Positions 5,727-13,659 of a stretch of DNA of 64,000 nt are shown in pieces. Positions within the stretch are counted from its first letter, which is position 1; every line of letters begins with the position of its first letter. Below the pieces are notes generated by a model. It worked only from the letters and a program-made list of their open reading frames with translations. It ran no database searches and was not told where the DNA came from. The DNA is from Methylobacterium sp. R2-1 (lineage in GTDB: Bacteria > Pseudomonadota > Alphaproteobacteria > Rhizobiales > Beijerinckiaceae): contig NZ_JACHWM010000022.1 in assembly GCF_014191355.1 (NCBI RefSeq), positions 1 to 64,000 on the forward strand. The letters run 5' to 3'. Both the position numbers and the translations under genes were made by a program.

Positions 5727-7726
5727 AGCTGGAGCTTTGGCCCCTCGCACCGGCCTTTCTCGTCGGCGCCTTCTTCCTCGTCTTCATCACGAACTGGCCG
5801 CGGCAGAAGACCTGGGCGCGGAGCATCGCTTGCGCCTTCGTTCTCGCGGTGGCCGTGCGCTACCTCATCTGGCGCTTCTTCCACACCGTGCTGCCGCATC
5901 CGGTCGACGGCAGCTTCGCCTTCATCTGGACCTGGGCCGTCTTCTGCGTGGAACTCGGCGCCTTCGCCGACATCCTGCTCTTCCTCGTGGTGATGAGCCG
6001 CTCGGTCGACCGAAGCGCCGAGGCGAGCCGGTTGGAGCGAGCCTTCTTCGCACGCCCGAAGGCGGAGTTGCCGACGGTCGATGTCTTCATCCCAACCTAC
6101 AACGAGCCGCTCGACGTGCTGGAGCGGACCATCGTCGGGGCTCTCGCACTCGACTACCCGCGGGACAAGTTCAAGGTCTATGTTCTCGACGACAAGCGGC
6201 GCGACTGGTTGAAGGCGTATTGTGAGGAGAAGGGCGCGATCCACGTCACCCGGCCGGACAATTCCCACGCCAAGGCCGGCAACATGAACAACGGCCTCAA
6301 GGTCTCCTCAGGCGACTTCATCGCGATCTTCGACGCCGATTTCGTGCCCTACCGCAATTTTCTGCGCCGCACGCTGCCCTTCTTCACGGACCCGACGATT
6401 GGCATCGTTCAGACCCCGCAGCACTTCTTCAACAAGGATCCGGTTCAGTCGAACCTCTCGCTGGAAAAGGTTTGGCCCGACGAGCAGAGATTGTTCTTCG
6501 ATGAGATGGCCGCGAGCCGCGATGCCTGGGACGTGAGCTTCTGCTGCGGTTCCTGCTCGATCGCCCGCCGCGCGGCCCTCGATGTAATCGCCGGCTTCCC
6601 GCATGACTCGATCACCGAGGATCTCCTCACGACCCTCGCGATGCTCAACAAGGGATACAAGACCCGCTACCTGAACGAGCGCCTGTCGATGGGTCTCGCG
6701 GCGGAGAACCTGAAGGGATACTTCGTCCAGCGGGGCCGCTGGTGCCGCGGCGGCATCCAGACCATCTACCTGCATAACGGCCCGCTGCGAGGGCCGGGCT
6801 TGAACCTGTTCCAGAGGGTGATGTTCCTGCCCCTGTCGTGGCTGATGCAGTACACGACGCGGTTCGTGATCCTCGTGGTACCGGCCGTCTACCTCTGGAC
6901 CGGCGCGGCACCGCTGTACTTCACCGGCTCGCAGGACATCGTCTATTACCAGTTGCCCGTGCTCACGGCCTACTTCCTGCTGATGGGCTGGTTGACGCCG
7001 ACGCGCTATCTGCCGTTGGTGTCGAGCGCCGTGGGCACCTTCGCGACGTTCCGCATGCTGCCCGTTGTGGTCTCTAGCGTGATCAAGCCGTTCGGCGTGC
7101 CGTTTCGCGTGACGCCGAAGGGCAGCGGCAACGAGGAGAACGCCTTCGATGCCTACACCTTCTTCTCGATCGCCTTCTGGATCGCCGTCACCGCGCTTGG
7201 CCTCGTCATCAACATCGTGCCGGAATGGTCGCGCATCGGCGAGGGTGAGTTCTCGCTCGTCTCGGCCTACTGGGCCGCCCTCAACATCCTCGTCCTTTTG
7301 GTCGCGGCACTGATCTGCTTTGAGAAATCGCGTCCGCTCCTTGACAGTTTCGCAACAGACGAGTCGGCCCGCATCGTCGCAGCGGACCGCACCTTGGACG
7401 CGCAGATCGTCAGTCTGTCACTCGATCGAGGCATCGCATCCTTCCCGGCCGATCCCGAGCTACGCCCCGGCGACCAGATCTGGATCGAGATGGAGCGCTT
7501 CCCGCACCTTGAAGCTACGGTCGAAGGCGTGACGCCGGGCAGGCGTCGTAGCCCTGCATGCGTCCGATTTTCCTACAATCTCAAGGGCGCCTGCCGCGAC
7601 GTGATGATTGTCCGCCTCTACACCGGCCAGTACTCGCAGAACATCAGTGACATCGACAAGTCGGCCGTCGTCGGAGGCCTCTGGAGCCGCCTTTTCGGAC
7701 GAGGTGGCACCTATGATCCGGCCTGA
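5693..7726 (+). CDS. BcsA/Alg8-like processive family 2 glycosyltransferase
   Basis: 677 residues. Membrane helices lie near 18-34, 44-60 and 78-100, then the GT-A domain with 'VLDDK' (165-168), DxD 'FDADF' (213-217), 'TED' (308-310) and 'QRGRW' (346-350), then several further helices and a C-terminal PilZ-like barrel around 570-660. This is the motif set of processive beta-glycan synthases. The PilZ-like part lacks a clear RxxxR and has 'SLSLDRG' in place of D/NxSxxG, so c-di-GMP control may be lost. Start TTG at 5693 overlaps the adaptor gene; GTG at 5708 is an alternative. Product likely an exopolysaccharide; sugar not predictable. Confidence 0.9.
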   Translation: MDKEPVVQYILELELWPLAPAFLVGAFFLVFITNWPRQKTWARSIACAFVLAVAVRYLIWRFFHTVLPHPVDGSFAFIWTWAVFCVELGAFADILLFLVVMSRSVDRSAEASRLERAFFARPKAELPTVDVFIPTYNEPLDVLERTIVGALALDYPRDKFKVYVLDDKRRDWLKAYCEEKGAIHVTRPDNSHAKAGNMNNGLKVSSGDFIAIFDADFVPYRNFLRRTLPFFTDPTIGIVQTPQHFFNKDPVQSNLSLEKVWPDEQRLFFDEMAASRDAWDVSFCCGSCSIARRAALDVIAGFPHDSITEDLLTTLAMLNKGYKTRYLNERLSMGLAAENLKGYFVQRGRWCRGGIQTIYLHNGPLRGPGLNLFQRVMFLPLSWLMQYTTRFVILVVPAVYLWTGAAPLYFTGSQDIVYYQLPVLTAYFLLMGWLTPTRYLPLVSSAVGTFATFRMLPVVVSSVIKPFGVPFRVTPKGSGNEENAFDAYTFFSIAFWIAVTALGLVINIVPEWSRIGEGEFSLVSAYWAALNILVLLVAALICFEKSRPLLDSFATDESARIVAADRTLDAQIVSLSLDRGIASFPADPELRPGDQIWIEMERFPHLEATVEGVTPGRRRSPACVRFSYNLKGACRDVMIVRLYTGQYSQNISDIDKSAVVGGLWSRLFGRGGTYDPA

Positions 7727-7785
7727 GCCGATCTCCTCTCAGAAGCTACCGAAGGCCGCCAGATGGCCTGGATAGGTGCAAAACC

Positions 7786-7862
7786 GAATGTCGGCTTTTG
7801 GGCGACAACCCAATGACGGCTTTCCACCCTTCGCGGCCCCTGGGAAGGTCCGCTTCCAGGCG
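7786..7862. repeat. Dispersed intergenic repeat, double copy
   Basis: Contains 'gaatgtcggctttt', 'tgacggctttccaccctt' and 'gaaggtccgcttcc', two arms of the dispersed repeat in one place. It lies between the glycosyltransferase and the convergent MFS gene. No gene in 7730-7960. Confidence 0.45.
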
Positions 7863-7962
7863 TTTGATGGAATAGCTTTTGGCGACTGGATCAGGTGGGA
7901 AGCGGTCTGGCCGGTCTCGCGAGAGATTAAGGAAGAGCAGCCGTTCCGATCGGGTCATGGAG

Positions 7963-9180
7963 CTAGATTCGACACGTCCGCACCGAGCGCAAGGTGAACA
8001 CCCACACCAGAAGGGCCGCGGCGCTGAACATCCCTCCCAGTACGGAGACACCGGGCCAACCAGCCTGAACATAGATGGAAGTCGCAGCGACAGCGCCGAC
8101 GGCACTGCCCACCGAGTAGAACACCATATAGCCACCGATGAGGCGGCTGCTGGCTTCGGGATGCAGGGCGACGATGAGACTCTGATTGGTGACATGAACG
8201 GCCTGCACGGCGAGATCGAGCAGAACCACACCAAAGATTAGGGCCGGAACTGACAGCGGTAGCAGTGCAATCGGCGCCCATGATGCAAGCAGAAGCACGA
8301 GGGACGCTCCCGTCGTCCATTGACCATGGCCCCGGTCCGCGAGCCGGCCGGCCCCCGTGGCAACCATCGCTCCCACCAAGCCGACGAGGCCGAAGAGGCC
8401 GATGCAAGTATGGGAGTAAGAGAAGGGCGGCGCGCTGAGGGGCAGCACCAGCGCGGTCCAGAAAGTGCTGAACGACGCGAAGATCAGAAGCGCGAGAACA
8501 CCGCGCACCAGCAATGCCGGCTCGCTGAAAAACAGCATGGGGACGGAGCGCAGAGCGGCGACATAGCTGCCGGTGCTGGTCGAGATCCGATGCCGAGGCA
8601 GGACGCGCACGAGCAGGCCGACGAGGGCGAGCGACAGGATTGCGGAGACCAGATAGACCGCTCGCCAGCCACCGAGATCGGCCAGTATCCCGGCCGCGAA
8701 GCGAGCCGCGAGGATGCCGATCACGATGCCGCTCGTAATCGTACCAACCATCCGACCGCGCTCAGTTGGTGTCGCGAGCGCTGCAGCGAATGCGACGAGG
8801 ACCTGAACCACGACGGCGAGCAATCCAACCGCCGCCATGCCGGCGAACAGGATCGCCCCGGTTTTGGCCGTGGCCACCGCCACCAGCGCCAACACGGACA
8901 GAAGCCCCTGGCCGAGGATGAGGCGACGGCGGTTGATGATGTCGCCGAGCGGCACGATGAAAATCAAGCCCAGCCCGTAGCCGATCTGGGTCAGGGTCAC
9001 CACCAGCCCGATCGCGGCAGGCGAGAGTCCGAACTCTCGCGCCATCGCATCGAGCAAGGGCTGCGCGTAGTAGATGTTCGCGACGCTCAAGCCGGCTGCG
9101 GCGGCGAAAACCAGAATCGTCGTCTTGGGCAAGTGCCTCTCCGACTTGGGAAAGGTCCGTCCGTCTCTTCCATGCGGCAT
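7963..9180 (-). CDS. MFS transporter (drug/metabolite efflux type)
   Basis: 405 residues with about twelve hydrophobic helices and typical MFS features: 'ANIYYAQPLLDAMAREFG' in the first helix and the loop 2-3 motif 'VPLGDIINRRRL'. This is the DHA1-like group often called YgaY/YdhC-like. ATG at 9180 is chosen; the frame extends to a TTG at 9204. Divergently transcribed from the HxlR regulator at 9286 with a short shared control region, so it is probably that regulator's target. Substrate unknown. Confidence 0.88.
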   Translation of the reverse strand: MPHGRDGRTFPKSERHLPKTTILVFAAAAGLSVANIYYAQPLLDAMAREFGLSPAAIGLVVTLTQIGYGLGLIFIVPLGDIINRRRLILGQGLLSVLALVAVATAKTGAILFAGMAAVGLLAVVVQVLVAFAAALATPTERGRMVGTITSGIVIGILAARFAAGILADLGGWRAVYLVSAILSLALVGLLVRVLPRHRISTSTGSYVAALRSVPMLFFSEPALLVRGVLALLIFASFSTFWTALVLPLSAPPFSYSHTCIGLFGLVGLVGAMVATGAGRLADRGHGQWTTGASLVLLLASWAPIALLPLSVPALIFGVVLLDLAVQAVHVTNQSLIVALHPEASSRLIGGYMVFYSVGSAVGAVAATSIYVQAGWPGVSVLGGMFSAAALLVWVFTLRSVRTCRI

Positions 9181-9213
9181 AGTGGTCCCGTCGATGACAT
9201 CCAATCTGGTCCC

Positions 9214-9252
9214 GTTCTAAGACCACTTGAGAACGTTGCATTCTAGTTCTAA
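9214..9252. promoter_or_regulatory. Putative operator between MFS and hxlR-type genes
   Basis: Inverted repeat GTTCT-N11-AGAAC at 9214-9234 and a second GTTCTAA at 9246-9252, 32 bp from the first (three helical turns). Position between divergent regulator and target fits an HxlR operator. Inferred from symmetry only. Confidence 0.35.
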
Positions 9253-9285
9253 ATCGAGACCAGTTTGAAGCGGGAGCGCACGGTC

Positions 9286-9738
9286 ATGGCGAAGCGGGTC
9301 AGCCTCTGGAACGCCGGATGCCCGGTCGCGCGCGCTCTCGATGTCATCGGAGACTGGTGGTCGCTCCTGATCATCCGCGATGCCTTCGACGGAGTGCGGC
9401 GCTTCAGTGAGTTCCAGAGTGGTCTCGGCATCGCCAAGGGTATGCTGGCGACGCGCCTTCGCGAGCTGACCGAGCGCGGCATTCTGGAGACAGCGCCCGC
9501 CTCGGACGGGACCGCCTACCGGGAATACGTGCTGACGGAGAAGGGGCGCGGCCTCTTCCTCGTCATCGTCGCCCTCCGGCAATGGGGCGAGGCTCATCTC
9601 TATCGGCCGAACGAGCGCCGGTCTCGCTTAGTGGATCGTGAACAAGGGGCTCCGGTCGCTCAACTCGCCTTACGATCCGCGGATGATCGTCGCCTCGGCT
9701 GGTGTGACACGCGGGTGCAGAAGCCGGACGTCACCTGA
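9286..9738 (+). CDS. HxlR-family transcriptional regulator
   Basis: 150 residues from ATG at 9286 (GGGAG upstream). Shows the HxlR signature: conserved Cys in 'NAGCPVARALDVIGDWWSL', then winged helix 'GIAKGMLATRLRELTERGIL' and wing 'YVLTEKGRGL'. The single N-terminal Cys is where redox or aldehyde-sensing HxlR proteins react. The family's usual ending ('DTRVQKPDVT') is intact. Likely represses the divergent MFS gene. Confidence 0.9.
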   Translation: MAKRVSLWNAGCPVARALDVIGDWWSLLIIRDAFDGVRRFSEFQSGLGIAKGMLATRLRELTERGILETAPASDGTAYREYVLTEKGRGLFLVIVALRQWGEAHLYRPNERRSRLVDREQGAPVAQLALRSADDRRLGWCDTRVQKPDVT

Positions 9739-9750
9739 CCGAAAGGCGAC

Positions 9751-9954
9751 ATGGCGACGTCGAAAGCAGATAAATCGAAAATCGGCGCGGCCGTTTCCGC
9801 CCCGACGAACATCCGCTCTGCAGGACGGCGGCGACCGCCGCGTGCGTCAACGTCGGCTCAGGGGCGGAACGTCCGTTTGCGGGCGACAGGCGAGTGTCCG
9901 CTCCCCACGGATTTCGTTGAAAAACTCGGGATCGGCCCGAAGCAGCACCGCTAG
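9751..9954 (+). CDS. Possible small basic protein (weak)
   Basis: 67 codons from an ATG preceded by GAAAGGCG. Basic, Ala/Arg/Ser-rich, no recognised domain. Twelve bases after the HxlR gene. It overlaps a piece of dispersed repeat ('cgaacatccgctctgcagg'), so it may be chance. Confidence 0.25.
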   Translation: MATSKADKSKIGAAVSAPTNIRSAGRRRPPRASTSAQGRNVRLRATGECPLPTDFVEKLGIGPKQHR

Positions 9955-10505
9955 CCGCGGTTTCTGGAGAAGATCCTATTTCCGGACTGCTCAGGACGCC
10001 CGTCTATTGAGGCATCGTATCACTGACTAGAGACAAACATTCTCCGACGACCTGTACTGGACGACGCTTAGCGCCCTGCCCCCGAGTTTTTGAACAAAAT
10101 CCACCCTTTGCGGACGTCGATCGAGAATTCGGGGCCAAGCTTGAAGGTGTAGCGCCAGACCTTGGCGTCGGTCGCGGTTATGATCAGGTCTCATCGCAGG
10201 CGATGAGCCATGTGGCGACGAACTCAGCGCCCTATCGCTGGTCGTTGCTGCGCGCCATCGGGCGGCGGTCCAACTGCTCGCCTTGCCGCATGCCCCGGGT
10301 GCTCTTCGTCGAGGATTAGGTAGCCTGTGACCGCGTCGCCCGCTCTGACTTCGGCGCGCTGGGGCCCGCCGTGCTTCGCCGGCGACAAATCCGGGGCACC
10401 GGCTTGAGTAGCATGGCGAAGCTCCGCTTTAACCACCTTCGCTCACCAGAAGTTTGAACTTCTATTGGATTGTGACGAAACGACTGAGGCTGTCCGAGAA
10501 TCGCA
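9955..10505. other. Gene-poor debris
   Basis: No convincing gene. It contains the family D fragment at 10101-10177 and, on the minus strand at about 10300-10430, a frame with 'AGDAVTGYLILDEEHPGH' that resembles eroded coding DNA but has no recognisable family. Confidence 0.4.
10101..10177 (-). pseudogene. Fragment of family D small gene
   Basis: Minus-strand frame reads 'TDAKVWRYTFKLGPEFSIDV', matching the N-terminal half of the intact family D gene at 30839-31042 ('DAEVWRDTFEPGTDFSVDV'). No start and no further homology, so only a scrap remains, with a dispersed-repeat motif abutting it. Confidence 0.5.
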
Positions 10506-11012
10506 GTGATAAAACCAATGTTAATTAGCGCGTCGGCTTTACTTGGGGTGCTAGTATTAGCAAATACAATAGCGATGGCGGCTGATCCAATAAAAATCAA
10601 CTGCAAGCGTTGGGAGTTCTGCCACGACGACAACTTTTGCAGAATCGTTCAGCGAGATAGCGAGAAAACCTATCTACGGACCTTCTGGATCGATCAAGAT
10701 CACAAGCTCATAAAAGACGGTGACTACGAGTTGTACGCCGACTTCAAGACACTAGATAGTTGGCGCTCCGCGGTAAGCGCCCCCTATTGGGGCGTCCTGC
10801 GGTCAGCGTCTGGGGAGTTCCTTTTTCGTACGCGAGAAAAACAGCGCATTGTACTGATAGATTTCGTAGACACTGACGCGATTCCCATGCTTTTCGCCCG
10901 CGATGAGTTCGACCTAAAGTATAACTTTGTTTTAGAAGAAATAGATCACTTAGGAGAGACTACAAGGAAGTTCACTGACGTGGGATATTGCAAAAAACCG
11001 GCTAACCAATAG
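10506..11012 (+). CDS. Exported hypothetical protein, 168 aa
   Basis: N-terminal signal peptide ('SALLGVLVLANTIAMA', cleavage after AMA) then a mature domain with several cysteines ('CKRWEFCHDDNFCR') likely disulphide-bonded in the periplasm. Start is GTG at 10506 or ATG at 10518. Codon use is AT-richer than the flanks. Followed after 20 bp by a second exported protein of similar plan, with which it probably forms an operon. No known domain. Confidence 0.7.
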   Translation: MIKPMLISASALLGVLVLANTIAMAADPIKINCKRWEFCHDDNFCRIVQRDSEKTYLRTFWIDQDHKLIKDGDYELYADFKTLDSWRSAVSAPYWGVLRSASGEFLFRTREKQRIVLIDFVDTDAIPMLFARDEFDLKYNFVLEEIDHLGETTRKFTDVGYCKKPANQ

Positions 11013-11032
11013 GCCCGGGTCGGGAGGATAAT

Positions 11033-11557
11033 GTGATCGGACGTTACGTTTCTGCACCCCTAGTGCCGTGCGCGCTTTTACTTTTGTTCGCCAACACGGC
11101 GCTTGCCGATGTATTCTATCAGATTTGTGATCGCGAAAAGACTTGTCTTTCGCAGCAAAACTGCGCTCCTCAATCAGGTAGGCGTATGTTTCGTATCGAT
11201 ACTGCCCGTAGAAGCGTTTTCGATTACGTGTCTGGTATGACTGCATACTGGAGTCGCCTCGACGATTGGAGATCGAGCAGCCGAGAGCATGCGTCTCACA
11301 ACACGGAGAGCATTCGCTTGTATGATTATGACTACAGTACTAGAAGACATAGCTGGGAAGACGTCACTGCGTACAAGGCTCCAGAGTTTTCAACCTCTAT
11401 AGAGATTGGTTTTGGAGACGCATACGACTGGACCAGTTCGTTCGAAAGAGAAAGGCCGCAGAAGTATAGATATAGTTACGTTATCAAACTCCACGATTAC
11501 GGGGATGGGGGCATGAGACTTAACTATGAATATGGGTACTGCAACATAAAGAATTAG
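11033..11557 (+). CDS. Exported hypothetical protein, 174 aa
   Basis: GTG start after GGGAGGATAAT. Signal peptide 'VPCALLLLFANTALA' followed by a tyrosine- and aspartate-rich mature part with an N-terminal cysteine cluster ('YQICDREKTCLSQQNC') similar in spacing to the upstream protein. The pair look like diverged duplicates. AT-rich codons suggest acquisition. Function unknown; probably periplasmic or surface. Confidence 0.7.
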   Translation: MIGRYVSAPLVPCALLLLFANTALADVFYQICDREKTCLSQQNCAPQSGRRMFRIDTARRSVFDYVSGMTAYWSRLDDWRSSSREHASHNTESIRLYDYDYSTRRHSWEDVTAYKAPEFSTSIEIGFGDAYDWTSSFERERPQKYRYSYVIKLHDYGDGGMRLNYEYGYCNIKN

Positions 11558-11766
11558 GCCTGTATCCGCGCTTAGTGTGGCGCATTTCCTGATGAGCAGC
11601 CCGATGTTTTAAATTTACGATATTTTGCAAACTTAACTAGTGTCTGCTCTGAAGCCTGCACGGAGGCAGCGCGCCTCTGCATACAGGCTGGCCGCCGCGT
11701 CATTTGCCGCGGCCCACATTGCTGCACCAGTAGGTGCAAGAACCGGTCGGTCCAACCTGTTGGGTC

Positions 11767-11829
11767 TTAGATCGCGAAGGATTCTGTGCGGGCGCAGACG
11801 CACGGCTTCAAATTGATGCCGCAACTCAC
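11767..11829 (-). pseudogene. Stub following family C gene (replaces family D)
   Basis: A 20-codon frame starting with GTG that overlaps the family C stop by four bases, exactly where the intact family D gene begins in the 31 kb copy. After the shared GTGA overlap the sequence is unrelated, so the original downstream gene has been replaced or lost. Confidence 0.4.
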
Positions 11830-12206
11830 GCCTTCCGCGCCCGCGCCACAAACTCCCAGGCCGCGATGCCGATCGGCCCGCCGGGCGTGCTCCGGTTGCC
11901 GAACAGGATCCGTTTCGGCTCGATGCCGATTGCCTTGTGGCCGCCCGTCATCATCACCCCGCACCAATCGACTCGCAGCGTGCCGTGCTCGGGATGAACG
12001 CCGAAGAGCTGCGGTGTTGTCCAGCCCAAGCGGACGGCCTCGGCACCGAAGCGGTCAATGAAGTCCGTGCAGGCTTCGTGGATGTTCGCCCACGCAGCGG
12101 CGCCGAGACAGCGGCACGGCGACGTCGTCGGTCGCAGCGCGCCAAGGGCCCTCCGCCACTCGGCAGCTTCAGGCGGGAACGGATCGGACGCGAGTTCGGA
12201 AAGCAT
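11826..12206 (-). CDS. Family C protein, 126 aa
   Basis: About 85 percent identical by eye to 31039-31434, including 'FGAEAVRLGWTTPQLFGVHP' and 'GVMMTGGHKAIGIEP'. Conserved His, Trp and Glu but no recognised catalytic motif. The upstream DNA is also similar between the two copies, so this is a segmental duplicate. Both copies are intact, unlike their neighbours, which suggests retained function. This family is often seen beside integrase-type genes in such genomes (general impression, not verified). Confidence 0.65.
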   Translation of the reverse strand: MLSELASDPFPPEAAEWRRALGALRPTTSPCRCLGAAAWANIHEACTDFIDRFGAEAVRLGWTTPQLFGVHPEHGTLRVDWCGVMMTGGHKAIGIEPKRILFGNRSTPGGPIGIAAWEFVARARKA

Positions 12207-12341
12207 CGAGGCTGCCGGCCGATGGCGGGGCCGACGGCATAGCGGCGCAGGGTTGCTTCAGGCTTGCTGGTCGCCAGCGGACGACCTCCGGTGCTTCCTG
12301 CCGTCGCCGAGGGCGGTTGATGGTAGGGACTTGGGCCCTCC

Positions 12342-12740
12342 CTACGCGCCCTCCGCAAGCCTCTTGAGGCTCGCTAAATCCCTTCTGACCCAAGCCTCGT
12401 CCGCGGCGAGTTTCTCATCGCTCATGTCTGGCTGTCGGAACAGAGTCAGCATTACCTCGCTGCCTTCTCCGTTCACGATGATCCGCATGGGGACGTAGAC
12501 GACGCGCCCGTCTCCAAGATCAACCCAGTGGTCCATCACGCCGAAGCTATTGTGCTCCGAAAACGTGATCCTGATAGGCCCTTCCGGTCCCTGAGCACTC
12601 CACGCTGCCCCTTCGCGTTTGAGGGGCGCGTTGCTGAGACCTGACGCCCATTTCGGGAAGGTCTCGGGCATCCAGATCATCTCGTAAAGTTCGCGTGCGG
12701 TTCTCCGAACCGAACAAGTGATCACTTTGGCTTCCAACAT
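12342..12740 (-). CDS. SRPBCC-fold protein
   Basis: 132 residues from ATG at 12740. Opening 'VITCSVRRTARELYEMIWMPETFPKWASG' is the polyketide-cyclase/SRPBCC pattern, followed by paired beta strands ('WVDLGDGRVVYVPMRII') and a C-terminal helix. Such proteins bind hydrophobic ligands; substrate unknown. Stands alone on the minus strand. Confidence 0.75.
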   Translation of the reverse strand: MLEAKVITCSVRRTARELYEMIWMPETFPKWASGLSNAPLKREGAAWSAQGPEGPIRITFSEHNSFGVMDHWVDLGDGRVVYVPMRIIVNGEGSEVMLTLFRQPDMSDEKLAADEAWVRRDLASLKRLAEGA

Positions 12741-12848
12741 GCTCTGCCCTGAAACAACCAACGAGCATGCCTCGACCCGCTACGCCGCGGATCGGACAGC
12801 GCTCAAAAGATAATTACGAAGCATCAGCTTGAAGCCACTTTCAAGCGC

Positions 12849-13116
12849 TCAAGCCTCCCGCGCCCGCGCCAGCAGGATCGCAGTTCGCACTGCTGCACGC
12901 TTCACGGGGAGGCCGGCTTCAGGGTTGCTGACGATCTGGCTCGCTCATGCGTGGCCCGCGACGGCCGCAGCGAGGTCGAGCACGTAGCCGTCGGCGATCG
13001 GATGGGCATCAGACGCAGGATCGGCCTGGAATGCCTCGACGGCCGCATTCACCTGCTCGTCGGTGACGGCCTTGGCCTTGAAGAGTTCGCCGACGGTGGG
13101 GTTGGGATCAGCCATG
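12849..13116 (-). pseudogene. Family A small gene with nonsense mutation
   Basis: Starts 'MADPNPTVGELFKAKAVTDE'. TGA at 12945-12947 interrupts at the point where the intact copy (26352-26621) reads Trp ('TGHAWACQVV'). Beyond it the frame stays open and retains the family tail 'VRTAILLARAREA' before the true stop at 12849. A single TGG to TGA change therefore explains the truncation. Lies 145 bp from a tRNA-Met 3' fragment. Confidence 0.65.
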
Positions 13117-13260
13117 CCGCAGCTTATCGCTGGACCGTCGGCGCAGCGAGATCGCAACCAACGTTTCGCCAACGAAACCGGGTCGCCAAGTGCCGGAAAA
13201 CGTCCTTGAATGGCGATGGAAGGCCCTAGAAACCCTTCACTTTCTTCCAGAAGCAGCGCG

Positions 13261-13305
13261 CTCATAACGGTCTGGTTGCAGGTTCGAGTCCTGCCGGGCC
13301 CACCA
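13261..13305 (+). other. 3' fragment of tRNA-Met(CAT), probable attachment site
   Basis: 45 nt running from the anticodon loop CTCATAA through 3' stem CGGTC, T-arm (GCAGG TTCGAGT CCTGC) to acceptor CGGGCCC, A and CCA. The 5' half is absent: upstream sequence cannot pair with CGGTC or CGGGCCC. This is the usual scar of a tyrosine integrase that recombines in the anticodon loop, and an integrase remnant begins 20 bp downstream. Confidence 0.75.
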
Positions 13306-13325
13306 TTCCCTTCTAGCGCAACGCC

Positions 13326-13650
13326 TTGCCCAGAAAGCTCGCCGGTGGGACACCGGAGGGAGCCATTAGGTTGCGCAATCCGACACACCTGACCCGATCT
13401 CGGCATGGCGTCTTCTATCTGCGCTGGCGTTTCTGGAGCGCCACAGAGGAAGCTGGAAAACCGGCCTTCCTTAAAGTCTCGCTTTGCACCCGTGACCCTA
13501 GAGAGGCACTGAAGCTCGCACAGATGATGTGTGCGAAGGCCGTGTCCCCCGGGTAGGGACCGGGATGCCGAATGCGATACGACGAGCTACGGACGGTGCT
13601 GCGGCGCATTTCCTAGAGATGCTCGCACGACATAGGGAGCGCATGGTGTC
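13326..13650 (+). pseudogene. Tyrosine recombinase (integrase) N-terminal remnant
   Basis: Reads 'LTRSRHGVFYLRWRFWSA' and 'CTRDPREALKLAQMM', the usual N-terminal arm-binding region of Rhizobiales integrases, then a stop. After frameshifts it continues as 'MRYDELRTVLRR' and 'HFLEMLARHRERM'. The catalytic domain (R..HxxR..Y) is absent; the sequence runs directly into a chemoreceptor fragment. Placement beside the tRNA-Met fragment marks an old integration site. Confidence 0.7.
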
Positions 13651-13659
13651 ACTGATCCG

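Noticed and set aside
8320..9246. 308-codon plus-strand open frame
   Set aside because: Antisense to the MFS transporter; Glu/Arg/Gln-rich shadow composition.
13261..13305. Functional tRNA-Met
   Set aside because: The 5' half is absent and nothing upstream can pair with the acceptor or anticodon stem.
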